In this document: in pieces, positions 53,253 to 61,442 of the stretch
How the letters are laid out: each line of letters starts with the position of its first letter
Position numbering within the stretch: the first letter of the stretch is position 1
Source: JAPLJU01 sp036725345
Lineage (GTDB): Bacteria > Desulfobacterota > Syntrophia > Syntrophales > UBA2192
Assembly: GCA_036725345.1 (NCBI GenBank)
Contig: DAIMEJ010000016.1
Coordinates: forward strand, 1 to 64,000
Reading direction: 5' to 3'
Length of the DNA stretch: 64,000 nucleotides
Translations under genes and position numbers: made by a program
Notes under the pieces: model-generated
Told to the model about the DNA's origin: nothing
The model's input: only the letters and a program-made list of their open reading frames with translations
The model's database searches: none

Positions 53253-54218
53253 GTGACGTTTGTCAGGGAATTTCTCTTTGGTGCTTCCCCCGTCGGGTGC
53301 GAGGGACACCGTCTCCGTGTCGACATGGCCATGGACGAACGGCTGGAGGGCTGGATCGGGATTCCGCACGGGGGGATCGGCATGGGGGCCATCGTTGAGC
53401 TTGCCATGCGGCTCGACAATCGCCCTGCCGATGAACGGGCGCTGTACCCCTATTCCGTGGACTTTCGCATGGGCGGTTCGGCGCTGCGCGTCGGCGACAG
53501 CGTGAGGATGGAAGTCTCGCAGGCGGATGCAGGGGCGATTGGAAAGATCCGGATCGGGGGGGATGCGGCGCCTTACCTGTCGGCCGTCGTTTCTTATCAG
53601 AAAGAAGACCCGGGGATACAAGAAGTTTTCATGTCATATCTGCCCCGTTCGTTGAGGGACATGGGCCGGCAGCCGATGGATCTCCCCTACTATAAAAATT
53701 GTTTTGTCTGCGGCATCGAGCGCCGTCACCCCGGTCTGCGAAGGAAGTTTCAGCTCATGGGCCGGGAAGTCCCCGGCGACATTGTCATGGCAACGGCCGG
53801 TTTCGAAGCAGGGGATCGGGAGACCTTTTATCGCTTCCAGAGAGACGGGAGGGTGCACCCTCTCGCCTTTCTCGCCCTCCTCGATGAAGCCATGGGGTGG
53901 GCCGGTTTCATGCGTTCCGCAAGCGGCGGTGTGACCGTCAGGCTGAGTTTCACGTTCTACAGGAGTGTCCGGGCTGACGAGCACCTGGTCTTCCTTGCCC
54001 GGGGGGAGAAGGTAAAAGGCCGTGACGGTTCCAGATTGCTTTACTGGTCATCGGGCGGTGTCGCCGCCGTCGGAAAAGACGGGACCTTCGAACCTGTCGC
54101 TGTCGCCTCGGGGCAGTTTCTCGGCGTGCCCGCTCTGACGGAGCAGATGAGGAAGGAACTCATTCCCCCGGAGTGGACCCGGAGGGTGTTTGATCTCGCG
54201 GGCGCGTCGCGGGCATAA
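53253..54218 (+). CDS. Double-hotdog protein, probable thioesterase-like
   Basis: A 321-residue protein of two hotdog-like halves. The first (about 1-130) has I-G-I-P-H-G-G-I-G-M-G-A-I-V-E-L-A, and the second (about 145-300) has N-C-F-V-C-G and then V-H-P-L-A-F-L-A-L-L-D-E-A-M-G-W-A. Both match the H-G-G-x-x / D-E-x-x-x-x-A signatures of PaaI-like acyl-CoA thioesterases. The C-terminal tail reads P-P-E-W-T. Start GTG 53253 with GGAGG close upstream; no ATG fits. It follows the flavoprotein by 37 bp, so the two may act on one metabolite. The exact substrate cannot be given. Confidence 0.7.
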   Translation: MTFVREFLFGASPVGCEGHRLRVDMAMDERLEGWIGIPHGGIGMGAIVELAMRLDNRPADERALYPYSVDFRMGGSALRVGDSVRMEVSQADAGAIGKIRIGGDAAPYLSAVVSYQKEDPGIQEVFMSYLPRSLRDMGRQPMDLPYYKNCFVCGIERRHPGLRRKFQLMGREVPGDIVMATAGFEAGDRETFYRFQRDGRVHPLAFLALLDEAMGWAGFMRSASGGVTVRLSFTFYRSVRADEHLVFLARGEKVKGRDGSRLLYWSSGGVAAVGKDGTFEPVAVASGQFLGVPALTEQMRKELIPPEWTRRVFDLAGASRA

Positions 54219-54248
54219 GTGATCGGATTGTCGGGAATTCGCCCTTTC

Positions 54249-54277
54249 TTGACACCTCCCGTCAATCGTGTTAAAGG
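54249..54277 (+). promoter_or_regulatory. Probable promoter of tRNA-Arg
   Basis: TTGACA (54249-54254) and, 17 bp on, TAAAGG as a weak -10, ending 36 bp before the tRNA. Confidence 0.55.
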
Positions 54278-54313
54278 CTTTACCCCGTTGCTTTTGCGAA
54301 CGTTTTTTATCGT

Positions 54314-54390
54314 GCCCCCGTAGCTCAGTAGGATAGAGCACCGGATTCCTAATCCGGGTGTCGAACGTTCAAATCGTTCCGGGGGTACCA
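54314..54390 (+). tRNA. tRNA-Arg (CCT)
   Basis: 77 nt with encoded CCA. The anticodon loop UUCCUAA between CCGGA and UCCGG gives anticodon CCU. The acceptor GCCCCCG pairs with CGGGGGT (one G-U at the end). T loop TTCAAAT. Confidence 0.94.
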
Positions 54391-54397
54391 GGAATAT

Positions 54398-54433
54398 CAA
54401 GGGGTCGCAGAATGCCTGCGGCCCCTTGTTTTC
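54398..54433 (+). terminator. Terminator of tRNA-Arg
   Basis: A 13-bp stem (54398-54410 with 54416-54428, one wobble) and a T run, eight bases after the tRNA. Confidence 0.85.
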
Positions 54434-54747
54434 GTTCAGTCAGCGTTTTGGTTAAAGGGCAACGACCCCGCTCCCTCGAGGTGCTATTTAATGATCGGGG
54501 AAATTCGTTTTCTGATTGACACCGGATGACTTTTTCAAACTTTCCAGTACGGCACCTGATCGACTACCCAACTCCGTTTTCTATTGAGAGCGGGATTCTC
54601 TGTTTAAGGAGAAAGATGAATACGGAGGGTCGAAAATTGGCGAAGGTTGGATGCATCGTCACGGTTGCCTGCCCCGTTGTTTTCGGGCTTCTGTAACTCC
54701 CTTTCTATCAGTGGTTTTATAGTTCGTAGAAAATCTTACGAACCGGA
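54434..54747. other. Intergenic stretch, nothing recognised
   Basis: About 310 bp of lower GC between the tRNA-Arg terminator and the convergent ligase gene. No frame with a ribosome site, no strong repeat. Confidence 0.5.
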
Positions 54748-55620
54748 TCAGGAAAGTTTGTGCTGGCGGACCCATGCGGCCACTTCCCTGGGACTGCTGA
54801 GAACCGTTACGCCTGCCGCCCGGAGGGCTGATTCCTTGCCTTCGGCCGTTCCCGAAGTGCCCCGCACGATGGCCCCGGCGTGACCCATGCGCTTGCCCTG
54901 CGGGGAAAAACGGCCGGCAATGTAAGAGGCTACGGGCTTGGTCACCTTCCTCGAGATGAACCCGGCGGCTTTTTCTTCCTGCTCCCCGCCCACTTCTCCC
55001 ACGATGATGATGGCGTCCGTGCCCTCGTCCTTCTCGAAGCGCTCGATGATGTCGGGCAGGTTCCGCAAGACCACCGGGTCGGCGCCCATGCCCACAACGG
55101 TGCTCTGGCCAATGCCGACCTCCGACAGGATGCCGGCAAATTCATAGGAGAGCGTCCCGCTGCGGGAAATGATCCCGACACGCCCGGGGGTGAAAAGGGA
55201 CGCCGGCATGATCCCCATTTTCCCCACGCCCGGCGCGAGGATGCCCGGGGTGGTGGGCCCGAGGGCGAATACCCCTCTTTCGAGGGCGTAGTTGCGCATT
55301 TTCATCACATCCGCGACAGGGATGTGCTCCGGCACGACGACGATGAAGCTGATCCCCGCGTCGACGGTCTCGAGGAACGCATCCAGCACGAATGCCGCGG
55401 GCACAAAAAAGACGGATGCGTTGGCCCCGGTCTGCCTGGCGGCACCGGCGACGCTGTCGAACACAGGCACCCCCTCAACGATGGAGCCTCCTTTGCCGGG
55501 AGTGATGCCCCCAACGACCTTCGTGCCATACTCCACCATCCATTTGGTCTGGATACTGCCGATCCGGCCTGTGATGCCCTGCACAATCACGCGGGTGGTG
55601 TCATCGATCAGTATGCTCAT
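54748..55620 (-). CDS. ADP-forming acyl-CoA ligase, alpha subunit (SucD-like, divergent)
   Basis: A 290-residue alpha subunit of the succinyl-CoA synthetase family. CoA-binding G-I-T-G-R-I-G and G-G-I-T-P-G-K-G-G are present, and the phospho-histidine is in G-K-R-M-G-H-A-G-A-I near 246. Some positions that are constant in real SucD differ: V-P-E-H-I-P where SucD has T-E-G-I-P, G-P-T-T-P-G for G-P-N-C-P-G, and G-M-G-A-D-P for G-I-G-G-D-P. It probably joins CoA to an acid other than succinate, or releases ATP from such an acyl-CoA. It is paired with the beta gene upstream. Confidence 0.85.
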   Translation of the reverse strand: MSILIDDTTRVIVQGITGRIGSIQTKWMVEYGTKVVGGITPGKGGSIVEGVPVFDSVAGAARQTGANASVFFVPAAFVLDAFLETVDAGISFIVVVPEHIPVADVMKMRNYALERGVFALGPTTPGILAPGVGKMGIMPASLFTPGRVGIISRSGTLSYEFAGILSEVGIGQSTVVGMGADPVVLRNLPDIIERFEKDEGTDAIIIVGEVGGEQEEKAAGFISRKVTKPVASYIAGRFSPQGKRMGHAGAIVRGTSGTAEGKESALRAAGVTVLSSPREVAAWVRQHKLS

Positions 55621-55678
55621 GGTTCAACCTCGATCAGGATTCAATTTTTTATCGGCCAGCTTTCCGGAATAAGCTGAT

Positions 55679-56827
55679 TTATTTCGCGGTATTCGTCCCG
55701 GTAAGTTCATACAGCTTCTCGACGGCTTTCTCCGTTGCCGTGTCGGTCACCACGTGGACGCCGCCGGAGCGGAGAATTTCCCATGTCTCTTCCTGGCGGT
55801 TCCCCAGTGCCTTGGCGACGATGGGGAGCTTCACCTTATGTTCTTTGATGTATCGCACTACTCCCTTGGCGCCTTCGTGGATCGGGTTGATCCCGCCGTA
55901 GACATTGATGAAGATCGCCTTCAGATCGGGCTTCATCATGATGAGTTCCATGCATTTGTACAGCAGATCCGCCGTGATGCCTCCCCCGGTCTCGAGAAAG
56001 TTTGCCGGTTTCATTTTCTTGCCGATGATATCCATGGAGACCATGCCGAGCCCGGCGCCGGAGGCGATAATCCCGATATCGCCGTCCAGATCCACGTAGG
56101 TCACCCCGATTTCCCTGCCTCTTCGCTCCAGGACGTTCTCGATCCGGTCGATGCGGTCCGGAAGGGGATGGCGGATCCTTGAGAGGGCCGAATCATCCAC
56201 CTCCAGCACGGCGTCGACGGCGAGCAGGCTTCCGTTCTGAAGAACCGCGAGGGGATTGATTTCCGCGATGAGCGCCTCGTAGGAAGAGGCCACGTGGTAC
56301 AGCCGGCCGATCACGTCGCTCCAGGCGGAGACCAGCTGCTGATTGAGGCCGAGCAATTTCAGAAGGCCCCGGGCCTGGTAAGGGTAGTAGCCGAAGGAGG
56401 GATCGATGTGAAGGGTTGCAACCTTTTCCGGGGCGTTTTTCACCGTCTCCTCGATCTGCACGCCGCCCTCGGTGCAGACGAGGATGACAGGCCTGCCGGA
56501 ATAGCCGTCGATCGTAAACCCGACATACAGTTCCCGGGCGATCCGGGCCTTCTCGCAGACAAGAATTTTCCTGACGGGCAGCCCTTTGATCTCCGAGGCG
56601 AGCAGCGCTTCGGCAGCGTCCTTCAGCTCATCCTGCGTTTCGGCCGTTTTGATGCCGCCGACGAGCCCGCGGCCGCCGACGAGCACCTGCGCCTTGAGCA
56701 CGACCGGATACCCGATCTCACCGGCGATCTGGAGGGCCTCGTACGCATCCGACGCGACGCCCCGCCGCGGCACCGGGATACGGTTCTGCTCAAAGATGTC
56801 CAACGCCTCGTATTCATGAAGTCTCAT
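55679..56827 (-). CDS. ADP-forming acyl-CoA ligase, beta subunit (SucC-like, divergent)
   Basis: A 382-residue beta subunit. The ATP-grasp domain begins M-R-L-H-E-Y-E-A and carries K-A-Q-V-L-V-G-G-R-G and A-E-I-N-P-L-A-V; the C-terminal domain has S-G-A-G-L-G-M-V-S-M-D and F-L-E-T-G-G-G. Genuine SucC proteins have N-G-A-G-L-A and a different glycine-rich loop, so this is a distinct subgroup. ATG 56827 has AAGGGAC in front; a longer frame to 56899 lacks a site. The promoter region is shared with the GntR gene. Confidence 0.85.
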   Translation of the reverse strand: MRLHEYEALDIFEQNRIPVPRRGVASDAYEALQIAGEIGYPVVLKAQVLVGGRGLVGGIKTAETQDELKDAAEALLASEIKGLPVRKILVCEKARIARELYVGFTIDGYSGRPVILVCTEGGVQIEETVKNAPEKVATLHIDPSFGYYPYQARGLLKLLGLNQQLVSAWSDVIGRLYHVASSYEALIAEINPLAVLQNGSLLAVDAVLEVDDSALSRIRHPLPDRIDRIENVLERRGREIGVTYVDLDGDIGIIASGAGLGMVSMDIIGKKMKPANFLETGGGITADLLYKCMELIMMKPDLKAIFINVYGGINPIHEGAKGVVRYIKEHKVKLPIVAKALGNRQEETWEILRSGGVHVVTDTATEKAVEKLYELTGTNTAK

Positions 56828-56960
56828 GATGATGTCCCTTTCAGATTGGATTTGTCGGATGAGCGCACAAATTGCGCAAGTATATAGAATTGCCGGCACG
56901 AGATGTCAAACGAAAAGAACGGGATTCCAGCACGAAAAAGCATTGTGTTTTTTGATGTAA

Positions 56961-56990
56961 AACTCAATTGAAAATTTAATTGAATTGTTG
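56961..56990. promoter_or_regulatory. Candidate GntR operator in the divergent promoter
   Basis: An inverted repeat TCAATT (56964-56969) ... AATTGA (56978-56983) with an AT-rich centre lies between the ligase genes and the regulator gene. GntR proteins often bind such AT-rich dyads and control themselves and the facing genes. Confidence 0.5.
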
Positions 56991-57038
56991 TAAGAGATGC
57001 ATCGTTTTTATTTAAAAGTACATGAGAGGCCGAGGACA

Positions 57039-57728
57039 ATGCGAAAAACAAAAAAGAAGACAGCCCCCCGTGAAGACAGCAGCCAGGTCGCTTACCAGGG
57101 AATCCGACGTTTGCTGTTCACCAAGGAACTCGTTCCGGGTCAGAAGATCTCGACGGCGGATCTCGCCGAGAAGCTCCAGCTGAGTCCGACGCCGATCATC
57201 CAGGCCCTTCGAAGACTCGAATTGCTGGGGTTCGTGTCCCACGAACCGAACCGCGGCTTCCACATCACCCCCTTCAGCATGAAGGAGATCGAGGAGATTT
57301 ACGAGATGAGGGAGCTCCTCGAACCCTCGCTCCTTCGCGCCACCATCGAGCACCTCAAGAAGGAAGGCATTGCGGAACTGAAGAAGGCCATGCAGGCGCA
57401 CCTTGCGGCGGAACGCGATTTTCACCTGAAGGACCGGCTGTTCAAGAACAAGGAATTTCACCTGACCCTTGCGGCCCTGTCGGGCAAGGAGACCCAGGTC
57501 CGAATCCTGCAGAACCTCTTCGACCTTCTCTTCCTGAAGTACGGCGGACTTCCCAGCACCTCCCTCACGGCAACGGACCAGGAGCACCAGGAGATATTCG
57601 ACAGCGTTGCCATGCGGAGCCTGGACAGGGCCCAGCGGGTACTGAAGAATCATATAACGAACGTCAAGACACAGTTTCTGGCCAGCGTCCGGAAGATGCG
57701 AGCGGAGCAGGAACGGGCGGTATTTTAA
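57039..57728 (+). CDS. GntR-family transcriptional regulator (FadR subfamily)
   Basis: A 229-residue regulator from ATG 57039 (GAGG just upstream; earlier ATGs at 56997 and 57021 lack ribosome sites). The winged helix-turn-helix (~20-85) reads K-I-S-T-A-D-L-A-E-K-L-Q-L-S-P-T-P-I-I-Q-A-L-R-R-L-E. The C-terminal FCD domain has the metal/ligand motifs R-E-L-L-E-P-S-L and N-K-E-F-H-L-T-L. FCD regulators usually sense organic acids. Placed between the ligase genes and the dehydratase gene, it probably controls both. Confidence 0.88.
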   Translation: MRKTKKKTAPREDSSQVAYQGIRRLLFTKELVPGQKISTADLAEKLQLSPTPIIQALRRLELLGFVSHEPNRGFHITPFSMKEIEEIYEMRELLEPSLLRATIEHLKKEGIAELKKAMQAHLAAERDFHLKDRLFKNKEFHLTLAALSGKETQVRILQNLFDLLFLKYGGLPSTSLTATDQEHQEIFDSVAMRSLDRAQRVLKNHITNVKTQFLASVRKMRAEQERAVF

Positions 57729-57798
57729 AGGATCCCTGCTCTTCGGCATGAAGGAAGGGTTTAAAAAACGCATTCTAGTAAAATGAGGAGATCATATT

Positions 57799-59235
57799 AT
57801 GGGACTGAAGACAAAAGAACAGTACATTGAATCCATTCGCGCTCTCAAGCCCACGGCCTACATGTTCGGGGAACGTTTGACCAACATCGTGGACAACCCC
57901 CGCATCCGGGCGGGGATCGAAGCGACGGCCGCCACCTATGAAATGGCGTTGAAGCCGGAAAACCGGGACCTCTTTACGACGGTGAGCCCCCTCATCAACG
58001 AGCCGGTGAACCGCTTTACCCTGCCGCCGTCGAGCATTGAGGATCTCGTCGCCCGGGTCAAGATCAACAGGAAAATGGCCAACTATGTCGGCACCTGCCA
58101 CCAGAGATGCACGGGGCTCGACTGCCTGTCGACGCTCTCCATCGTCACCTACGACATCGACCAGAAATACGGCACCAGGTACAACGCCAATTTCATCGAA
58201 TTCCTCAAGCATATGCAGAAAAACGACCTCGCGGCCAACGCCGGCGTGACCGACGTCAAGGGGGACCGGTCCCTCTCCCCGAGCGAACAGATCGACAAGG
58301 ACATGTTCCTCCGCGTGGTCGAGAAGACGGACAAGGGCATCGTCGTGCGCGGGGCAAAGGCCCACCAGACAGGCTCCCTTTCCGCCCACGAGATCATCGT
58401 CCTCCCGACGAGGGCCATGGGGAAGGTCGACAAGGACTATTCCGTCGCCTTTGCCATCCCCTCCGACACGAAGGGGCTCATCCACGTCGTCGGCCGGTCC
58501 ACGCTGGACAAGCGCGAACTGGAAGGCTGCGACATCGGGAATGTCTACTACTCCAAGTATTGCCCCACTCTGATTTTCGACAATGTGTTCGTTCCCTGGG
58601 AGCGAGTCTTCATGTGCGGGGAGACCGAGTTCGCCGTTGAAATGGTCATCCGATTCTCCTCGTTCCACCGGCAGAGCCACGGCGGATGCAAGTCGGGCCG
58701 TATGGACTGCATGATCGGCGCCGCACTCACTCTGATGGATTACAACGGGACGTCGAAGATGAGCCACCTGAGGCAGAAGGTCATCGACATGATCCACCGG
58801 GCCGAGACGCTCTACGGCTGCTGCCTGGCTTCTTCCTATGAAGGGTACAAGGAACCCTCCGGCACGTACTTCATCGACACGGTGCTGGCCAATGCATCCA
58901 AGATCCACGAGGGGAAGGAGCTGGCCGAAGCCATCCGGCTCATGGTCGACGCCTGCGGCGGGTACGTGGCCGACCTGCCCTCCGACAAGGATTTCGAGAA
59001 CCCGGAGATCGGGGCCCTTCTGAAAAAATACCTCAAGGGTGTCGACGGGATCCCGGTCGAAAACCGGGTCAAGATGTACAGGCTCGTCGAGAAGCTCGCC
59101 ATGGAAAGCGCCGATTCGATTTCCGACATCCACGGCGGCGGTTCGCCGGAGGCCCATCGCGTCACCATTTTCCGCGAGACAAACCTGGAGAACAAGAAGA
59201 AGGCGGCGAAACGCCTGGCCGGGATAGACAAATAA
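57799..59235 (+). CDS. 4-Hydroxybutyryl-CoA dehydratase-type [4Fe-4S] flavoprotein
   Basis: A 478-residue member of the family of 4-hydroxyphenylacetate 3-hydroxylases and 4-hydroxybutyryl-CoA dehydratase. Unlike the hydroxylases it has the four cluster ligands of the dehydratase: C100 and C104 (T-C-H-Q-R-C-T-G), H290 and C297, spaced exactly as in the Clostridium enzyme (His then Cys seven residues later). The lysine after the last Cys (K298) is kept. The residue four after the histidine, tyrosine in the known enzyme, is histidine here (H294). It would bind FAD and dehydrate or isomerise an acyl-CoA by radical chemistry. GAGGAG precedes ATG; it follows gntR by 70 bp. Confidence 0.85.
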   Translation: MGLKTKEQYIESIRALKPTAYMFGERLTNIVDNPRIRAGIEATAATYEMALKPENRDLFTTVSPLINEPVNRFTLPPSSIEDLVARVKINRKMANYVGTCHQRCTGLDCLSTLSIVTYDIDQKYGTRYNANFIEFLKHMQKNDLAANAGVTDVKGDRSLSPSEQIDKDMFLRVVEKTDKGIVVRGAKAHQTGSLSAHEIIVLPTRAMGKVDKDYSVAFAIPSDTKGLIHVVGRSTLDKRELEGCDIGNVYYSKYCPTLIFDNVFVPWERVFMCGETEFAVEMVIRFSSFHRQSHGGCKSGRMDCMIGAALTLMDYNGTSKMSHLRQKVIDMIHRAETLYGCCLASSYEGYKEPSGTYFIDTVLANASKIHEGKELAEAIRLMVDACGGYVADLPSDKDFENPEIGALLKKYLKGVDGIPVENRVKMYRLVEKLAMESADSISDIHGGGSPEAHRVTIFRETNLENKKKAAKRLAGIDK

Positions 59236-59264
59236 AGGAAAGGGATCACACCCCTTCAACGGAC

Positions 59265-59304
59265 AGGGCCGGAGATTCACTGGAAGGTGAATTTCGGCCC
59301 TTTT
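59265..59304 (+). terminator. Terminator after the dehydratase gene
   Basis: A long stem (59265-59280 with 59287-59300, one bulge) followed by four T. Confidence 0.8.
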
Positions 59305-59350
59305 GCATCGGCCGGAATGCGCGAAAAGAAATCAGCCCGTCGACTTTATG

Positions 59351-60007
59351 CTATGAGCAGATCCACACGTGAAAGGACTTGGGGCCGTGCACCCCGAGCG
59401 TGAGGACCTTCTCGATGTCGGCGGTGCGGCTGCATCCGCTGACAAGCACAAAGTGCCTGTCGTCTTTTGCCAGGGAGAAGGCCTGGTGGATGTCGGCGAG
59501 CAATGCCTCCGGCGGCACCAGGACCAGGTGAACCCGGGGCAGTAGGGACATAAAATCGGGCTGGCCCTGCGTCGTGCGCAGAAGGCTCGTCCCCGTTTCG
59601 GGGAGCGCGGCATCGGCTACGGTGATCCCCAGATCGCATCCGGCAATCCGCTTTCGGCTGCTGTCGGGCGGAAGGATCTCGACCTCGAGGCCCTGCAACA
59701 GATCCTTGAGGCCATACTCCCTGTACAGGGGATGATCGCTCAGGACCGCCGTCCTGACCCCCTCGTCCTTGACCAGCTTTCCGAATGCACCGGCAAACTC
59801 CTCCCGTCCCCGAACCTTCCTGGTCAGGCCGCTCAGCCGCTCGACCTCGCGAAGCATCCTTTCGATTTCCTTCTCCAGGGCCTCCGCGCGCCTCGGCGCA
59901 AACCTCGCCGAAGGGGGCAGCGGAGAGAGGGGGGATGCAGGAACGGGTTTCAGGGCCGACCGCACTCTGGCGAAGATCTCTTCTCTGGCCGGGTTTTCTT
60001 TACTCAT
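59351..60007 (-). CDS. lutC: Lactate utilisation protein LutC (LUD domain)
   Basis: A 218-residue LUD-domain protein (YkgG/LutC type), third subunit of the LutABC lactate oxidase. The LUD core has A-D-A-A-L-P-E-T-G-T-S-L-L near 135, P-R-V-H-L-V-L-V-P near 157 and S-R-T-A-D-I-E-K-V-L-T-L-G-V-H-G-P-K near 195. The start overlaps the lutB stop by eight bases. It stands at the end of the lutA-lutB-lutC order, and a stem lies before the convergent dehydratase gene. Confidence 0.92.
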   Translation of the reverse strand: MSKENPAREEIFARVRSALKPVPASPLSPLPPSARFAPRRAEALEKEIERMLREVERLSGLTRKVRGREEFAGAFGKLVKDEGVRTAVLSDHPLYREYGLKDLLQGLEVEILPPDSSRKRIAGCDLGITVADAALPETGTSLLRTTQGQPDFMSLLPRVHLVLVPPEALLADIHQAFSLAKDDRHFVLVSGCSRTADIEKVLTLGVHGPKSFHVWICS

Positions 60008-61442
60008 GGGACGTCCCCCCGTGGCCGGTATTCTTTGTGCGCGTTCTCCACCAACCTAGGAAATCCCCCTGGGGTGCCGGGAAGGGCCTCGACAGGGTCC
60101 AGCGGTCCAGCGGTGCCGGCATGCGGTGTATCCAGTCGCCGTGTCGCAGGGGGGCAAGCAACGTTCTCCCCAGGCGCCCGGCCAGACGGTAGAGGGCGGG
60201 AGACCCCATTACGTACTGGAGCGCCCGCGCCGCTGCCCGGATCCCGGCCGGGGCCGAGGAACTCTCGAGTTCGTCCCCTTCCATGCAGCGTCGGCGCAGA
60301 TGGAGGAGGATCTCCGTGATGGGGATCATGACCGGGCAGATTTCCGAACAGGCCCCGCAAAGCGTGGAGGCGAAGGTCAACCCCCCGGCAGCTTGCGTCC
60401 CCAGGAGCTGAGGCGTGAGGATGGAGCCGATCGGACCCGGGTACACCGCTCCGTAGGCGTGGCCCCCGACGTGGTTATAGACCGGGCAGATGTTCATGCA
60501 CGCCCCGCAGCGGATGCATGCGAGGGTCTCCCGGGCCGTTTCATCCCGGAGGATCCGCGTCCGGCCGTTGTCCAGCAGGACCAGATGGAATTCCCTCGGG
60601 CCGCCCTCGCGAACGCCTGTGATGAAGGTGTTGTAAGCGGTGATCTTGCTCCCGCTGACGCTTCGCGCCAGCAGTTTGAGCATTACGGCGGCGCTGTCCC
60701 AGTCCGGGAGGATCTTCTCGATCCCCACGATGGCCACGTGGACGGGCGGCAGGGACGTGCACATCCTGCCGTTTCCCTCGTTGGTGACGAGGATCAGCGT
60801 GCCCGTTTCCGCCACGAGGAAATTGCCGCCGGAAATTCCCATGTCGGCGCCGAGGAATTCCTCGCGAAGGAGTTTGCGGGCGATCTCCGTCAGCTGCCGG
60901 GGATCAGGCTCCGTTTTCACCTTGAGTTTCTCGCGGAAGAGATCGGCGATTTCCTCCTTCGTCATGTGCAGGGCCGGGGCGGTGATGTGGGAGGGCCGCT
61001 GTCCCGCCAGCTGCACGATGAACTCCCCCAGATCCGTCTCATAGACCCTGATCCCACGGCCTTCCAGGGCATGGTTCAATTCGATCTCCTCCGTCACCAT
61101 GCTCTTGACCTTGACGACGTTGCGCACGCCGTGCCGTGACGCGATGTCGAGTACAATCCGATTGGCCTCCTCGGCATTCCTTGCCCAGTGGACCTGTCCT
61201 CCCGCGGCCGTTACCTTCTCCTCCAACAGGGCGAGATATTCATCCAGGTGGGTAAGCGCGTGCATGCGCAGGTCGTGGCCTGCCTTACGCAGCAGCTGCC
61301 ACTGCTCCTCGCCGAATTCCCTGACGACGTCCGCGCGTTTGGCCAGGGCGGTGCGCGCGCTCTTCTGGGTCGCCGCCACCATCGCCGGCGGCACGTTCCG
61401 GGTATTCGCGCGGAAATCGATTCTTGCCGTTTTCCCCGTCAC
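60000..61442 (-). CDS. lutB: Lactate utilisation Fe-S protein LutB
   Basis: A 480-residue subunit of the cytoplasmic lactate dehydrogenase LutABC. The N-terminal LUD domain spans ~60-290, and two [4Fe-4S] motifs follow: C-I-R-C-G-A-C-M-N-I-C-P near 305 and C-G-A-C-S-E-I-C-P near 355. The C-terminal stretch is helical. Start GTG 61442 overlaps the lutA stop by four bases and has GGGAGG upstream; the open frame that runs further left of it in the opposite reading of lutA is not used. In an anaerobe the complex could oxidise lactate or a related hydroxy acid. Confidence 0.9.
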   Translation of the reverse strand: MTGKTARIDFRANTRNVPPAMVAATQKSARTALAKRADVVREFGEEQWQLLRKAGHDLRMHALTHLDEYLALLEEKVTAAGGQVHWARNAEEANRIVLDIASRHGVRNVVKVKSMVTEEIELNHALEGRGIRVYETDLGEFIVQLAGQRPSHITAPALHMTKEEIADLFREKLKVKTEPDPRQLTEIARKLLREEFLGADMGISGGNFLVAETGTLILVTNEGNGRMCTSLPPVHVAIVGIEKILPDWDSAAVMLKLLARSVSGSKITAYNTFITGVREGGPREFHLVLLDNGRTRILRDETARETLACIRCGACMNICPVYNHVGGHAYGAVYPGPIGSILTPQLLGTQAAGGLTFASTLCGACSEICPVMIPITEILLHLRRRCMEGDELESSSAPAGIRAAARALQYVMGSPALYRLAGRLGRTLLAPLRHGDWIHRMPAPLDRWTLSRPFPAPQGDFLGWWRTRTKNTGHGGTSHE

